Source: Phycisphaerae bacterium
GTDB taxonomy: Bacteria > Planctomycetota > Phycisphaerae > UBA1845
Length of the DNA: 40,977 bases
Direction: 5' to 3'
Assembly: GCA_016929015.1 (NCBI GenBank)
Contig: JAFGJQ010000098.1
Location: 1-40,977, forward strand
Shown here: one piece after another, positions 1 through 7,958 of the stretch
Layout: each line of letters opens with the position of its first letter
How positions within the stretch are numbered: the stretch's first letter is position 1
Made by a program: the position numbers and the translations under genes
Notes under the pieces: generated by a model
Told to the model about the DNA's origin: nothing
The model's database searches: none
Seen by the model: the letters and a program-made list of their open reading frames with translations, nothing else

Positions 1-671
1 TCCCACTCGCCGTCCGCCTCGCCGCGCAGATACGCCAACGCGGCCGCGACGGAGTAGGAATACGGCTGCACGCGACGGGCTTTCTCGAGAAGGCCACGGG
101 AAACCGCATGGTCCCCCTCGTTGATCGCGAGAATGCCTGCACCGATCAGCGCGTCGACGTTCCCTGGGCCGCCCACCACGACCGTCTGCCCGCCGGACTC
201 CGTGCGCAGGAATCGGCCGTCCGCCTCCCGACGAACCCCCGGCAGGCCCTTCACCTGACCGTCGGCGGCAACCTCCAGGACCCGGCGAGCTTCCTCCAGG
301 GAGATCAGGCGACCGGAGGCCGGATGCGTCAAATAGTCCCCGCCGGCCGCCGCGTGGCTGCGAAGACACGCATCCCTGGCTTCCGCGCGGAGGGCGTCGC
401 GCTTCTTGGCGTTCGGACTGGCGCCGGCCTGGGCGCTGAGCGCCTGCCCCAGCTTCAGCAGCAGGTCCGCATCCTCTGGGGCCTCCTTCAGCAGGCTGCG
501 GATCCGCCCGACCTCCGCCTGCCATGCCTGTGCGGCAAACGTCTCGACGTCGTAATAGGCGTCATCGGTCGGCGCGGGCACCCCGGAGGAAGGAGAATCA
601 GGCCTGTCACAGCCGACACCAGCGCCCAGCGCCGCAACAGCGATCAACAGCAGCGTTCGGAAAGCATGCAT
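1..671 (-). CDS. Putative lipoprotein, 3' end cut by window edge
   Basis: This minus-strand frame is open from an ATG at 671 to the left edge, so the C-terminus is missing and 223 codons are visible. The product starts with a short hydrophobic signal and a lipobox-like LGAGVGC, giving a predicted acylated Cys21 and export to a membrane. The rest is soluble and helical. A stretch near residues 60-90 resembles a TPR-type helix pair, and the segment around 185-215 reads like a second one. A purine-rich GAAGGGA lies about 9 nt upstream of the start. The S9 peptidase gene ends 27 nt upstream on the same strand, so the two are probably co-transcribed. No specific function is recognised. A second, overlapping ATG at 667 is in another frame and was not used. 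Confidence 0.7.
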   Translation of the reverse strand, partial: MHAFRTLLLIAVAALGAGVGCDRPDSPSSGVPAPTDDAYYDVETFAAQAWQAEVGRIRSLLKEAPEDADLLLKLGQALSAQAGASPNAKKRDALRAEARDACLRSHAAAGGDYLTHPASGRLISLEEARRVLEVAADGQVKGLPGVRREADGRFLRTESGGQTVVVGGPGNVDALIGAGILAINEGDHAVSRGLLEKARRVQPYSYSVAAALAYLRGEADGEW

Positions 672-698
672 GGCAGTGTCCCTTCAGGTTCGAGTGTG

Positions 699-2798
699 TC
701 AGCGGTTCTCGACCGGTTGCGTCGTCTGTGTTTTCCCCAGCAGATACCGGTCAAACCACGCGAGATCCCATTCCATCTTGGCCTTACGGTTTTTGTAGGT
801 TGTCAGGCCGTGGCCTTCGCCGGGGTAAACGACCAATTCCACCGGCACGTTCAGGTAGCGGTACAAGGCCCGGTGCAGGGCGCGGCTGTGGACCGGCGGG
901 CAGCGTTCATCGGCACCACCGACGTGAACAAGCGTGGGCGTCTTGATGCGGCCAAACCCGAACACGGGCGAGGCATTGCGGTAGGCATCGGGCACCTCCC
1001 ACGCCAGTCCCTGCATGTAGTTGATCACGTGCCCGGGCGTGTCCTCACTGGCCCACTGCAAGAGCATGTCGGCGATGCCGGCGCCGCTGCTGGCGGCCTT
1101 GAACCGGTCGGTGTGCGTGATGAGGCAGTTGGTGAGGTAGCCGCCGTTGCTCCAGCCCATCACGCCCAGGCGCGCCGGATCCGCGATGCCACGCTCTACC
1201 AGGGCGTCCACGCCCTTGAGAATGTCGTCCACCTCAATGTCGTTCTCCCGTCCGATCAGCTCGCGGGTGAATTGTCCCCCATAGCCGGTGGAGCCCCGGT
1301 AGTTCGGGCTGAACAGGGCGTAGCCCTTGGCGGGCATCAAGGTCCGGCCGTAGATCCAGAACCGCAGCCGGTACATTGTGGCCGCGGTCGGACCGCCGTG
1401 GACCTCCACAACGGTCGGCAGGGGGCCGTCGCCGGGCCTGTAATCCGGGGGCAGCTCCAGGATGCCCTCGCAATCCGTGCCGCCGGACCCTGTCCAACTC
1501 ACGATCTGAATCTGGGGCAGCTTCCAGGTATCCACCTGCGGGTTGACCCGCGTCACCCGCGTCAGCGGAGATGGGGCGGAACCAGCCAGATCGGCGTAAT
1601 ACACGTCCGGCGGGTCGGTCAACGTGCTGAGAACGCCCGCGACACGTGTGCCGCCGCCATTGACGCTGAACGAGTCCACCACGATGTCGCCGGGCGTCAG
1701 CGGGGCAGGTGTCCCCGGACCGCTCGGGCCATCCGTCGAGATCGCATAGGCGCGACGGCGGGCCTTCCACTCGCCCAGGAAGCACAAATCGCGGGTCTGC
1801 CCCCGCCAGGCCAGGGAGCCCTCGCTCACATCCGGCTCACCCGTCCAGGCGAGGCGTTGCAGGGCGGGCGACTCGTCCTTCCATTCCACGACGTAGAGTC
1901 GAGTTGCGTAGCCGTCGAACGAGGTGGTGAACGCGAGGGCCTGCCCGTCGGCCGCCCAGGCCAGATCCTGCATCCAGCCGAATGGCGAGGGGTGCTCGCG
2001 CCGCCATCCGTCCGGCGTTGCGGTGGCGGTCTGCCCGGAGGCGGCCTCGTACACGTCCACCCGCGACCAGCCTTCGTGGCTCAGCGGCGTGTCGTCCGGG
2101 GTAGTGATCATGGCGATGCGGCTCCCGTCGCGGGTGACCGCAAACTCGCGGATGGTGCGCTTCGGGTCCACGACCTTCTCCGCCCGCCAGCTCTCCAGGT
2201 CGAGCTTCCAGATTTGTGATATCTGAGTGACGCCGTGCCCGTACTCCAGGTCGGGGTACTTTTCCCGAAGCTCCTTCCATTCATCTTCGACATGCTTCTC
2301 CGACACCAGGTAGTACAGCGTCCGGCCGTCCTCCGACAGCCGAAAGGCGTTCACGCCGTCCGGCACTCGGGTGACAGACAGCGGTTCCCCACCCTCCGAG
2401 GGCACTCGCCAGACCTGCGCGGAGCCGTCCCAGGGCGGCTCGTCATCCCCCGGACGCACACGGTTGGACAGGAAGTAGACGTACCGCCCGTCCGGGCCCC
2501 AGAGCGGGGAGCGATCGGCCGCCGGCTCGAAGGTCAGACGCTGTCGCCGGCCGCTGCCGCAGTCCGCGACCCAGATGTCCTGGTTCCGCTTGTCCTTTGG
2601 CGGCTCCCAGCGCTGCTCCACGTAGGCCACCCGGGCACCGTCCGCCGACAGGGCGCATTGGGAAATGACCCCGATTGTGAAGTAATCCTCCACGTCAATA
2701 CTGTGATCGCGGTCAGTCGTCCCCGCCGCCCACGTCAGGGTTGCCATCGCCGCGGTCAGAGCCACCCAAAGACCAAGGGGAAGAATCGAGTTCCGCAC
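699..2798 (-). CDS. S9 family peptidase (prolyl oligopeptidase / acylaminoacyl-peptidase type)
   Basis: This is a 699-residue exported serine peptidase. An N-terminal signal peptide (about residues 1-25) is followed by a beta-propeller-like region with repeated WD40/PD40-type segments (about 40-420) and a C-terminal alpha/beta-hydrolase domain. The catalytic triad can be read as Ser550 in GWSNGG, Asp630 in GGADE and His663 in GEGHG. Family members cleave short peptides, often after proline or from blocked N-termini; the periplasm is the likely site here. The start is GTG at 2798, supported by a perfect Shine-Dalgarno AAGGAGG at 2806-2812. The gene precedes a lipoprotein gene on the same strand. 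Exact substrate specificity cannot be told from sequence. Confidence 0.93.
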   Translation of the reverse strand: MRNSILPLGLWVALTAAMATLTWAAGTTDRDHSIDVEDYFTIGVISQCALSADGARVAYVEQRWEPPKDKRNQDIWVADCGSGRRQRLTFEPAADRSPLWGPDGRYVYFLSNRVRPGDDEPPWDGSAQVWRVPSEGGEPLSVTRVPDGVNAFRLSEDGRTLYYLVSEKHVEDEWKELREKYPDLEYGHGVTQISQIWKLDLESWRAEKVVDPKRTIREFAVTRDGSRIAMITTPDDTPLSHEGWSRVDVYEAASGQTATATPDGWRREHPSPFGWMQDLAWAADGQALAFTTSFDGYATRLYVVEWKDESPALQRLAWTGEPDVSEGSLAWRGQTRDLCFLGEWKARRRAYAISTDGPSGPGTPAPLTPGDIVVDSFSVNGGGTRVAGVLSTLTDPPDVYYADLAGSAPSPLTRVTRVNPQVDTWKLPQIQIVSWTGSGGTDCEGILELPPDYRPGDGPLPTVVEVHGGPTAATMYRLRFWIYGRTLMPAKGYALFSPNYRGSTGYGGQFTRELIGRENDIEVDDILKGVDALVERGIADPARLGVMGWSNGGYLTNCLITHTDRFKAASSGAGIADMLLQWASEDTPGHVINYMQGLAWEVPDAYRNASPVFGFGRIKTPTLVHVGGADERCPPVHSRALHRALYRYLNVPVELVVYPGEGHGLTTYKNRKAKMEWDLAWFDRYLLGKTQTTQPVENR

Positions 2799-3195
2799 GC
2801 CTGCACCTCCTTGCTAAAGCAGTAGTCTACTTTTGTCATTCTGCCGTCGCACCCGGCCGTCGACAAGCACGGCAGTTGGCGTCTACCATACCCGTCCAGC
2901 CGGGCTCCGGCCCGGCCTGTCGGGCAGGGTTGTCAGTCCGGCCGGGCTTGCGTATCCTGTTACACTACATTTGGCGTGGGCAGAAGGGATGCGCGCCGGC
3001 CGGAGCCGGGGAACCCAACGTCATCGTGAGGCGGTCAAGCGCGGATCGAGAAAGCGCGAACAAACGGACGCCCTCGCGAAGCCAAACAGGCGAGCCCTTC
3101 AACTCGTCGGGGTCGTGTGTCCGATAATCCGTTGCGCACGGTGCGCCGTGGCGAACCCCGGACCGGGTAGGTCCGGGACACGTTTGAGGAAGCCG
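2799..3195. other. Divergent intergenic region, 397 nt
   Basis: This is the longest stretch in the window without a convincing gene. It lies between the divergently transcribed S9 peptidase and the TPR/alpha-CTD gene, so it must hold promoters for both. I see no clear sigma70-type hexamer pair. The right end carries two inverted repeats (3134-3146 and 3157-3177), listed separately. Open frames here on both strands lack a ribosome binding site and look like chance frames in GC-rich DNA. Confidence 0.6.
3134..3177 (+). promoter_or_regulatory. Two inverted repeats in the leader of the TPR/alpha-CTD gene
   Basis: GCGCAC at 3134-3139 and GTGCGC at 3141-3146 form a 6-bp inverted repeat around one base. 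CCCGGACC at 3157-3164 and GGTCCGGG at 3170-3177 form a perfect 8-bp stem with a 5-nt GGGTA loop. The second hairpin ends 18 nt before the ATG at 3196 and 8 nt before the GAGGA ribosome binding site, so it could affect translation or be an mRNA-end structure. No T-tract follows, which argues against an intrinsic terminator. Function is inferred only. Confidence 0.4.
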
Positions 3196-4167
3196 ATGAA
3201 CAGTGAATTGGCCGAAGTCGCGAAACTGATTGACCAGGGGAATGTGGACGAGGCGGCGCGCCGGCTGGAGGCGGTCCGGCCTGCGGCGGAGCAGCAGCCG
3301 GATCTGCTATATCTGAAGGCATGGCTGGCCGAGCAGAACCATGCGTACGACGCGGCGATCGACCTGTACGAGAGCATCCTGCAGGACGATCCCGACCGCG
3401 TCGACGCGAAGTTCCGACTGGCCTATCTGCTGGATTCGCGCGGCGAGACCGACCAGGCGATTGAGTTATACGAAGACTGCATCGAGAGCCCTCCGGTGGC
3501 GGTGAACGCCCTGATCAACCTGGCAGTGCTGTACGAAGACATCGGCCAGTATGCCGACGCGGAGCAGTGTCTGGAGCGTATCCTGGCGGAGTATCCAAAC
3601 CACACACGGGCCCGGCTCTTCCTGCGCGACGTGCAATCCGCCCAGGATCAGTATTACGACGAGGAGATGGAACGGGCCCGCAAAGAGCACAACGCCGTTC
3701 TCGACACGCCCGTCAGCGATTTCGAGCTCAGCGTGCGCAGCCGCAATTGCCTCAAGCAAATGAACATCAACACGCTCGGCGATCTGCTGCGGATCACGGA
3801 GGCGGAGTTGCTGGCATACAAGAATTTCGGCGAGACGTCGCTCAACGAGATCAAGGCAATGCTGCGTCAGAAGGGGTTGCGGCTCGGTCAGCTACTCGAG
3901 GAGCCGCAGGGAGAACTGCTGGCGATCCGCAAGCCGCCCGTCTCCCAGGGCGACCCCGACATCGTTTCACGGTCCGTGACGGAACTGGAGCTGTCCGCCC
4001 GCTCGCGCAAGTGCCTTCAGCGTTTGGGTATTACGACGCTTGGCGAGCTGTCGTCGCGATCGGAGCAGGAGCTGTTGTCGATCAAGAATTTCGGGCAGAC
4101 GTCACTGAATGAGATCAAGCGCCGGCTGACCGAGTTGGGAATGTCCTTGCGGACGACACCGCGGTAA
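3196..4167 (+). CDS. TPR protein with two C-terminal RNA polymerase alpha-CTD-like domains
   Basis: The product has 323 residues. Residues 1-150 form TPR repeats with recurring A-x-x-x-Y/L-x-x-x-L spacing. Two copies of a helix-hairpin-helix domain of the RNA polymerase alpha C-terminal type follow, at about 172-232 and 262-318. Each has the pattern 'ELS.RS..CL......TLG.L', then 'KNFG.TSLNEIK', then a terminal L-G. In RNA polymerase this domain binds UP-element DNA and activators. A stand-alone tandem copy on a TPR scaffold suggests a DNA- or polymerase-interacting regulatory protein. Similar TPR/alpha-CTD proteins occur in planctomycetes. I chose ATG 3196 because GAGGA at 3186-3190 precedes it; the frame is open further upstream but that part has no domain content. 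The SpoIID-like gene follows downstream on the same strand. Confidence 0.88.
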   Translation: MNSELAEVAKLIDQGNVDEAARRLEAVRPAAEQQPDLLYLKAWLAEQNHAYDAAIDLYESILQDDPDRVDAKFRLAYLLDSRGETDQAIELYEDCIESPPVAVNALINLAVLYEDIGQYADAEQCLERILAEYPNHTRARLFLRDVQSAQDQYYDEEMERARKEHNAVLDTPVSDFELSVRSRNCLKQMNINTLGDLLRITEAELLAYKNFGETSLNEIKAMLRQKGLRLGQLLEEPQGELLAIRKPPVSQGDPDIVSRSVTELELSARSRKCLQRLGITTLGELSSRSEQELLSIKNFGQTSLNEIKRRLTELGMSLRTTPR

Positions 4168-4191
4168 ATGAGCCGGCGGTCTTGGAATTCA

Positions 4192-4208
4192 CTCCCGCGA
4201 TGCGGGAG
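4192..4208 (+). other. Short hairpin between the TPR/alpha-CTD gene and the SpoIID-like gene
   Basis: CTCCCGC (4192-4198) and GCGGGAG (4202-4208) form a perfect 7-bp stem with a GAT loop. It sits 25 nt after the stop codon of the TPR/alpha-CTD gene and about 50 nt before the preferred start of the next gene. No T-run follows, so it is either a weak terminator or an mRNA-stabilising hairpin. Confidence 0.4.
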
Positions 4209-4257
4209 CTCGGCCGAATCGCGCCGTTGGAAAGAACGCACGACGGAGCGTGGAATC

Positions 4258-5520
4258 ATGGACCACCGACGATTCGCAGTCGCCTGCGCACTCGCCGCGA
4301 CCGCCCTCTTGGGGGGAGGCTGCCGCGAACGGGCGCGCAGCCCGCTCGAACTGCCGGATCACGCGCGGGCCGGCGTGAAGGTCCGCGACGTTCGTGTCCT
4401 GATTCTGGAGGCGGCCAACGAGTTTCGCATTCGCATCAACGGGCCCTATGAAATCCGCAGCCCGTCCACCGGCGTGCTGGCCGAGGGCGAGAGCCTGCCC
4501 TGGACCAAGGTCTCCCGGACCACCGGCGATTTTGCGATCGGCGATCGGCGTTGGACCACCGCAGTCATCGAGATCGCCCCTCGCGGCAACACCGCCATTC
4601 ACGTTTCTCGACTAAACGGCGGTGTCTGGAGCGCCCCGCTGGCCTATCCGGGTGCGATCCGCTGCCTGCGGCGGTCCCTCACCACGATGGACGTTCTGAA
4701 CCTGGTGAATATTGAGCAATACGTCGCGGGCGTGATTGCCTGCGAGCTGTATGCCTCGTTCCATCCGGAGGCGTTTCGGGCGCAGGCGGTCGCCGCCCGC
4801 ACGTATGCCCTCTACCAGATGGCCAGGCAGGCCAACGCCGACTATGACGTCAAAGCCACGCAGGCGTCCCAGGTCTATGGCGGCATCCCCACCGGACCGG
4901 CAGGTCGGAAGGCGTACGAGGCAGTGAACCACACGCGCGGGATCGTCTGCACCTGGTCCTCGCCGACCGGAGAACGCATTTTCTGCACGTTCTACTCGGC
5001 GGCGTGTGGCGGCCGAACGCAGGCCGCTTCCAACGTTTTCAACATGAAGGACATCCCACCTCTGGCCGGCGGCGTTCATTGTGAGTATTGCCGGGAGGCC
5101 GAGGGCAAGAGCCAGGCGTACCGCTGGCCCGCCACCTCCATCGACAAGGCCGAGCTGACCCGCCGGCTGGCCGCCCGATCTGGCAACGTCCGATCCATCG
5201 GAACCGTCGATCGGGTCGAAGTCGTCAGCCAGACGGACGGGGGACGGCCCGTGAATCTCCGCGTCATCGGCCGGAACGGGCGCCAGGTCACCCTGAAAGC
5301 CGAGGAGTTCCGGCTCGCCGTCGGCACAAGGACCATGCGCAGTACGGACTGCACCATCGTCAACGGGCCGAGCAAAGTCGAATTCGCCAACGGCAAGGGC
5401 AGTGGCCACGCAGTGGGCCTGTGCCAATGGGGGATGGAGGGTCAGGCCAAGCTGGGGCGAAAGGCCGGCCAGATCCTCCGCTTCTACTACCCCGGCTGCC
5501 ACCTGACCCGAGCGTACTAG
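4258..5520 (+). CDS. SpoIID/LytB-family lipoprotein (peptidoglycan lytic transglycosylase-like)
   Basis: The product has 420 residues from ATG 4258. It begins with a lipoprotein signal ending LLGGGC (Cys22). A SpoIID domain covers about 140-415. Its core reads EQYVAGVIACELY, then AQAVAARTYALYQM, and Glu163 aligns with the catalytic glutamate of SpoIID enzymes. The FYSAACGGRT segment and the closing GHAVGLCQWGMEGQA match other conserved parts of the family. SpoIID cleaves glycan strands from which the stem peptide has been removed. In a non-sporulating cell this points to wall remodelling or division. The frame stays open back to 4168, but only the 4258 start gives an N-terminal signal, and a purine-rich GGAGCGTGG lies just before it. 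Confidence 0.88.
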   Translation: MDHRRFAVACALAATALLGGGCRERARSPLELPDHARAGVKVRDVRVLILEAANEFRIRINGPYEIRSPSTGVLAEGESLPWTKVSRTTGDFAIGDRRWTTAVIEIAPRGNTAIHVSRLNGGVWSAPLAYPGAIRCLRRSLTTMDVLNLVNIEQYVAGVIACELYASFHPEAFRAQAVAARTYALYQMARQANADYDVKATQASQVYGGIPTGPAGRKAYEAVNHTRGIVCTWSSPTGERIFCTFYSAACGGRTQAASNVFNMKDIPPLAGGVHCEYCREAEGKSQAYRWPATSIDKAELTRRLAARSGNVRSIGTVDRVEVVSQTDGGRPVNLRVIGRNGRQVTLKAEEFRLAVGTRTMRSTDCTIVNGPSKVEFANGKGSGHAVGLCQWGMEGQAKLGRKAGQILRFYYPGCHLTRAY

Positions 5521-5727
5521 AGCTTCCCCCCCTGCCCCGGGGCCCCATTCTCGTCACGGCTTTCATCCCCGCCCCGGCGGTGGCAAAGTCGCAATTCCTC
5601 TCAATTTCTCTGGAAAATACTCTGGCAAACTGCCGGACAAGTCGCGAGAATCGTCATTCGGCTAGGCCTGAGAGGTGCCCGGCCTCCGGGACCCACCCAG
5701 GTCAAATCTGCAAAAGGAGTATGCGCC

Positions 5728-6129
5728 ATGGCCAAGAAGAAAAGGAAAACAGCGAAGAAGAAAGCCGCGAAGAGGAAAGGAGCAAAGAAGAAGGCTCCGA
5801 AGAAGGCCAAGAAAGCCAAGAAGGCCAAGAAGGCTAAGAAAGCCAAAAAGGCCAAGCCCAAGAAGGCCAAGAAGAAACGCAAACCGAATCCGGCCTTCAT
5901 GCGTCCGCTCACTCCTTCGCCGGAGTTGGCGGAAGTTGTCGGCAGGGCGCCCCTGCCGCGTGCGGGCGTCGTGCAGAAGCTCTGGGCCTACATCCGCAAG
6001 AACGGACTGCAGGACCAGACCAACCGCCGGATGATCAACGCCGACGACAAGCTCAAGGCCGTCTTCAAGGGCAAATCGCAGGTCAGCATGTTCGAGATGA
6101 ACAAGCTGGTCGCCGCGCACCTCACCTGA
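5728..6129 (+). CDS. SWIB/MDM2-domain protein with histone H1-like lysine-rich tail
   Basis: The product has 133 residues. Residues 1-53 are almost entirely Lys, Ala and Pro, with a recurring KKA triplet, resembling the basic tail of histone H1 or chlamydial Hc proteins. Residues 54-132 form a SWIB domain: LTPSPELAEVVG, then LWAYIRKNGLQD, the N-rich RRMINAD stretch, and MFEMNKLVAAHL at the end. SWIB domains are eukaryote-like modules also found in Chlamydiae and Planctomycetes. The tail suggests nucleoid binding, so a DNA-organising or transcription-related role is likely. AGGAG at 5715-5719 sits 8 nt before the ATG. The gene stands alone and is followed by a strong hairpin terminator. Confidence 0.92.
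   Translation: MAKKKRKTAKKKAAKRKGAKKKAPKKAKKAKKAKKAKKAKKAKPKKAKKKRKPNPAFMRPLTPSPELAEVVGRAPLPRAGVVQKLWAYIRKNGLQDQTNRRMINADDKLKAVFKGKSQVSMFEMNKLVAAHLT
5797..5877 (+). repeat. In-gene low-complexity KKA tandem repeat
   Basis: A run of near-identical 9-nt units (forms of AAGAAGGCC) encodes the Lys-Lys-Ala repeat of the SWIB protein tail, residues 24-50. Synonymous third-position changes between units suggest it is maintained as protein sequence. Length variation between strains would be expected. Confidence 0.75.
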
Positions 6130-6151
6130 GGCAGGAACGCGCGGCGCGCGC

Positions 6152-6203
6152 AACGGGCAGACGCGTTGGCGGACAATCCCGTCCACTGACGCGTCTGCCC
6201 GTT
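6152..6203 (+). terminator. Strong 15-bp stem terminator after the SWIB gene
   Basis: Positions 6152-6166 and 6189-6203 are perfect 15-bp inverted repeats (first arm AACGGGCAGACGCGT). The 22-nt loop contains a further GGAC/GTCC pairing. The structure begins 23 nt after the SWIB stop codon and is followed by TTTGTCT. It lies between the plus-strand SWIB gene and the minus-strand small peptide gene, so it could terminate both directions. Confidence 0.75.
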
Positions 6204-6247
6204 TGTCTGCGCGAACGGAGCACGGTGCGGCCGGCAACCGCGGTCAA

Positions 6248-6352
6248 TCAGAAGAACCCGCCGAACAGCCAGTTCAACGTGTGCCCCACGCAGCTTCCGC
6301 TAATGAGTGTGCCGGTCATGGTCAGGGCCACCAGAAACGCCTTCTTCTTCAT
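6248..6352 (-). CDS. Small hydrophobic/exported peptide, 34 residues
   Basis: A minus-strand ATG at 6352 opens a 34-codon frame. It has a MKKK start, a hydrophobic stretch (FLVALTMTGTLISGSC) and a short tail rich in Leu, Trp, Phe and Gly. AAGGA lies about 7 nt upstream of the ATG, a convincing ribosome binding site. The product looks like a signal-peptide-like or membrane micropeptide; the Cys at position 21 could be a lipidation site. Its gene is downstream of the secreted protein/metallophosphoesterase pair on the same strand, separated by a hairpin at 6392-6415. No function is recognised. Confidence 0.6.
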   Translation of the reverse strand: MKKKAFLVALTMTGTLISGSCVGHTLNWLFGGFF

Positions 6353-6391
6353 CGCTTGTCCTTCTCTGCAGGGTTCATGACTCGCTTCTGT

Positions 6392-6415
6392 TTCGCCCGT
6401 CCTCGCACGGGCGAA
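6392..6415 (-). terminator. Hairpin downstream of the secreted hypothetical gene
   Basis: TTCGCCCGT (6392-6400) and ACGGGCGAA (6407-6415) form a perfect 9-bp stem with a 6-nt loop. It lies 86 nt after the stop of the minus-strand 485-residue protein and 40 nt before the start of the small peptide gene. No clear T-tract follows on the minus strand, so it may be a partial terminator or a leader structure of the small gene. Confidence 0.45.
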
Positions 6416-6500
6416 CGTCGAGCCCGCAGGCATTCTCCCCGTCCGCCCCATCCGTGCAAGTCGCCGGAACCGGGCGCCGGAATGAAACACGCGCAGCCGG

Positions 6501-7958
6501 TCAGGTCCCATCCCCCGTCGCACGATCGCTGGTCAATGGGCGTGAGGCCGGTGCGGTATGCTTCCGCAGGTTCACCCGCACCGCGTCCGGAGCATAGCTG
6601 ATGACGATCCACCCATCGGTAACCGCCAGCGCCGGTCCCAGCAACCCGGCCTGGACGTACCACAAGCCGTCGGGGGCCCGCCGCAGTGTTGGCGTCCACG
6701 GACTCAGCGGCGCGTCCGCCGCCGGGGCCAGGTCGCGTTGGACGGCTCCGAGAATCCGATCCACGGAACGCCCCACGGTCTGCGTTGAACCATCGATCTC
6801 CACCAACACCGTGCACAACAGCGGGATGCCCAGCGGATGCGGAGGACTGTCGTGGAGGATGACCGCCTCGCCAAACAGATCGAGGAAGTCCGACTCCACC
6901 GACCAATCCTCGCCTGCCACGAACCGGTCCCACGACTGCACCCACGCATGCCGCGCGGACGGGCTCTGCGAAGCCAGGTACGCCCGTACGCCACGGCGGA
7001 TCAGGTCCGACCCCGACACCGCCAACACCGCGGCCCGACTCGCGTCCTCGGGCACAAACCGCTCCCACGGACGTCGTGCGGGGCCGGACACCGTAATCGG
7101 CACCAGGCGGTCGCCGTCCGTCACCCGCAGAAACGAAGAGGCCTCCACAAAACGGCCGTCCAGACCGACCACCCAATACGCCTTGTGTAACTCACCCATT
7201 CCCAGGGCAGCCAGCACGTCCCGGGCGGTCCCCGCCATCATTTCTCCGAGCTGTTGCCGCAGTCGATCGGCATCCACAAGAACCTGCAGGAAAGGACACG
7301 TGGACCGACATTCCTTCCGCGCCGTGCAGAACCAGGCATCCTCCGCCAGGCACGTCTTCGGGTCGTGAACGGCGCGGGCGATCCGCTCAAAAGACCCCCC
7401 GCCCACCGCGACAACAAAGAACCCGTCCGCGACGCCCCATTCAAACACCCATCCCGGCAACCGGTCATCCGACAAGCGATGCACGGCCAGCCCGTCAACG
7501 CGGTACTGCTCCATCACAGAGTGGGATCGGTCCGTGTACAGGTTGAGGCACTCCTGAACGCGCCGCGCGACCGGCTCCGGATTCGCCCCGGTCGCAAATA
7601 CCAGGGCCCCCTCCAGCCGCCGGAGGCGATGCCCGCCCCCGGGCAACGGGTCGGCCTCCACGTTCAGCAGAATCGCAGCCGTCGGATACCGCGACAACAG
7701 CGGCAGCGAACCGATCACGTCTGCGAGGATGCGAGAGTCAGCCCCCAGCTCGCCCGCCAGCCCGACCTGGCGAGCCTGCCGCACCAGCAGCGTCACAACG
7801 TCCCAACCGCCCCCCGTGGAGGCGTCGGAACCGGCCGAGGCCGCGGGCGAATCAAGAATGACCGCGGCCACGGCATCGTGCGGAATCACTGCCGCCAGGT
7901 CCGCCGGCCGCGTCGTCGGAACCGCCGCGTACAACAGCAGGGTGAGTGCAACCGTCAT
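6501..7958 (-). CDS. Secreted hypothetical protein (resembles DUF3352-type proteins)
   Basis: The product has 485 residues. A short N-terminal hydrophobic signal ends near residue 15 and is followed by the start of a soluble domain, AVIPHDAVAAVILDSP. This opening, together with long alternating strand/helix segments and phrases such as VLVDADRLRQQLGE, resembles DUF3352-like exported proteins; the match is from memory and loose. No catalytic motif is visible. The start codon overlaps the stop of the upstream metallophosphoesterase gene by 4 nt (ATGA at 7955-7958), so the two are translationally coupled and probably function together at the membrane or periplasm. Confidence 0.75.
   Translation of the reverse strand: MTVALTLLLYAAVPTTRPADLAAVIPHDAVAAVILDSPAASAGSDASTGGGWDVVTLLVRQARQVGLAGELGADSRILADVIGSLPLLSRYPTAAILLNVEADPLPGGGHRLRRLEGALVFATGANPEPVARRVQECLNLYTDRSHSVMEQYRVDGLAVHRLSDDRLPGWVFEWGVADGFFVVAVGGGSFERIARAVHDPKTCLAEDAWFCTARKECRSTCPFLQVLVDADRLRQQLGEMMAGTARDVLAALGMGELHKAYWVVGLDGRFVEASSFLRVTDGDRLVPITVSGPARRPWERFVPEDASRAAVLAVSGSDLIRRGVRAYLASQSPSARHAWVQSWDRFVAGEDWSVESDFLDLFGEAVILHDSPPHPLGIPLLCTVLVEIDGSTQTVGRSVDRILGAVQRDLAPAADAPLSPWTPTLRRAPDGLWYVQAGLLGPALAVTDGWIVISYAPDAVRVNLRKHTAPASRPLTSDRATGDGT

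Noticed and set aside
108-2219. Long plus-strand open frame (703 residues)
   Set aside because: Shadow of the S9 peptidase and lipoprotein genes; composition is Arg/Pro/Gly-rich and no domain is visible.
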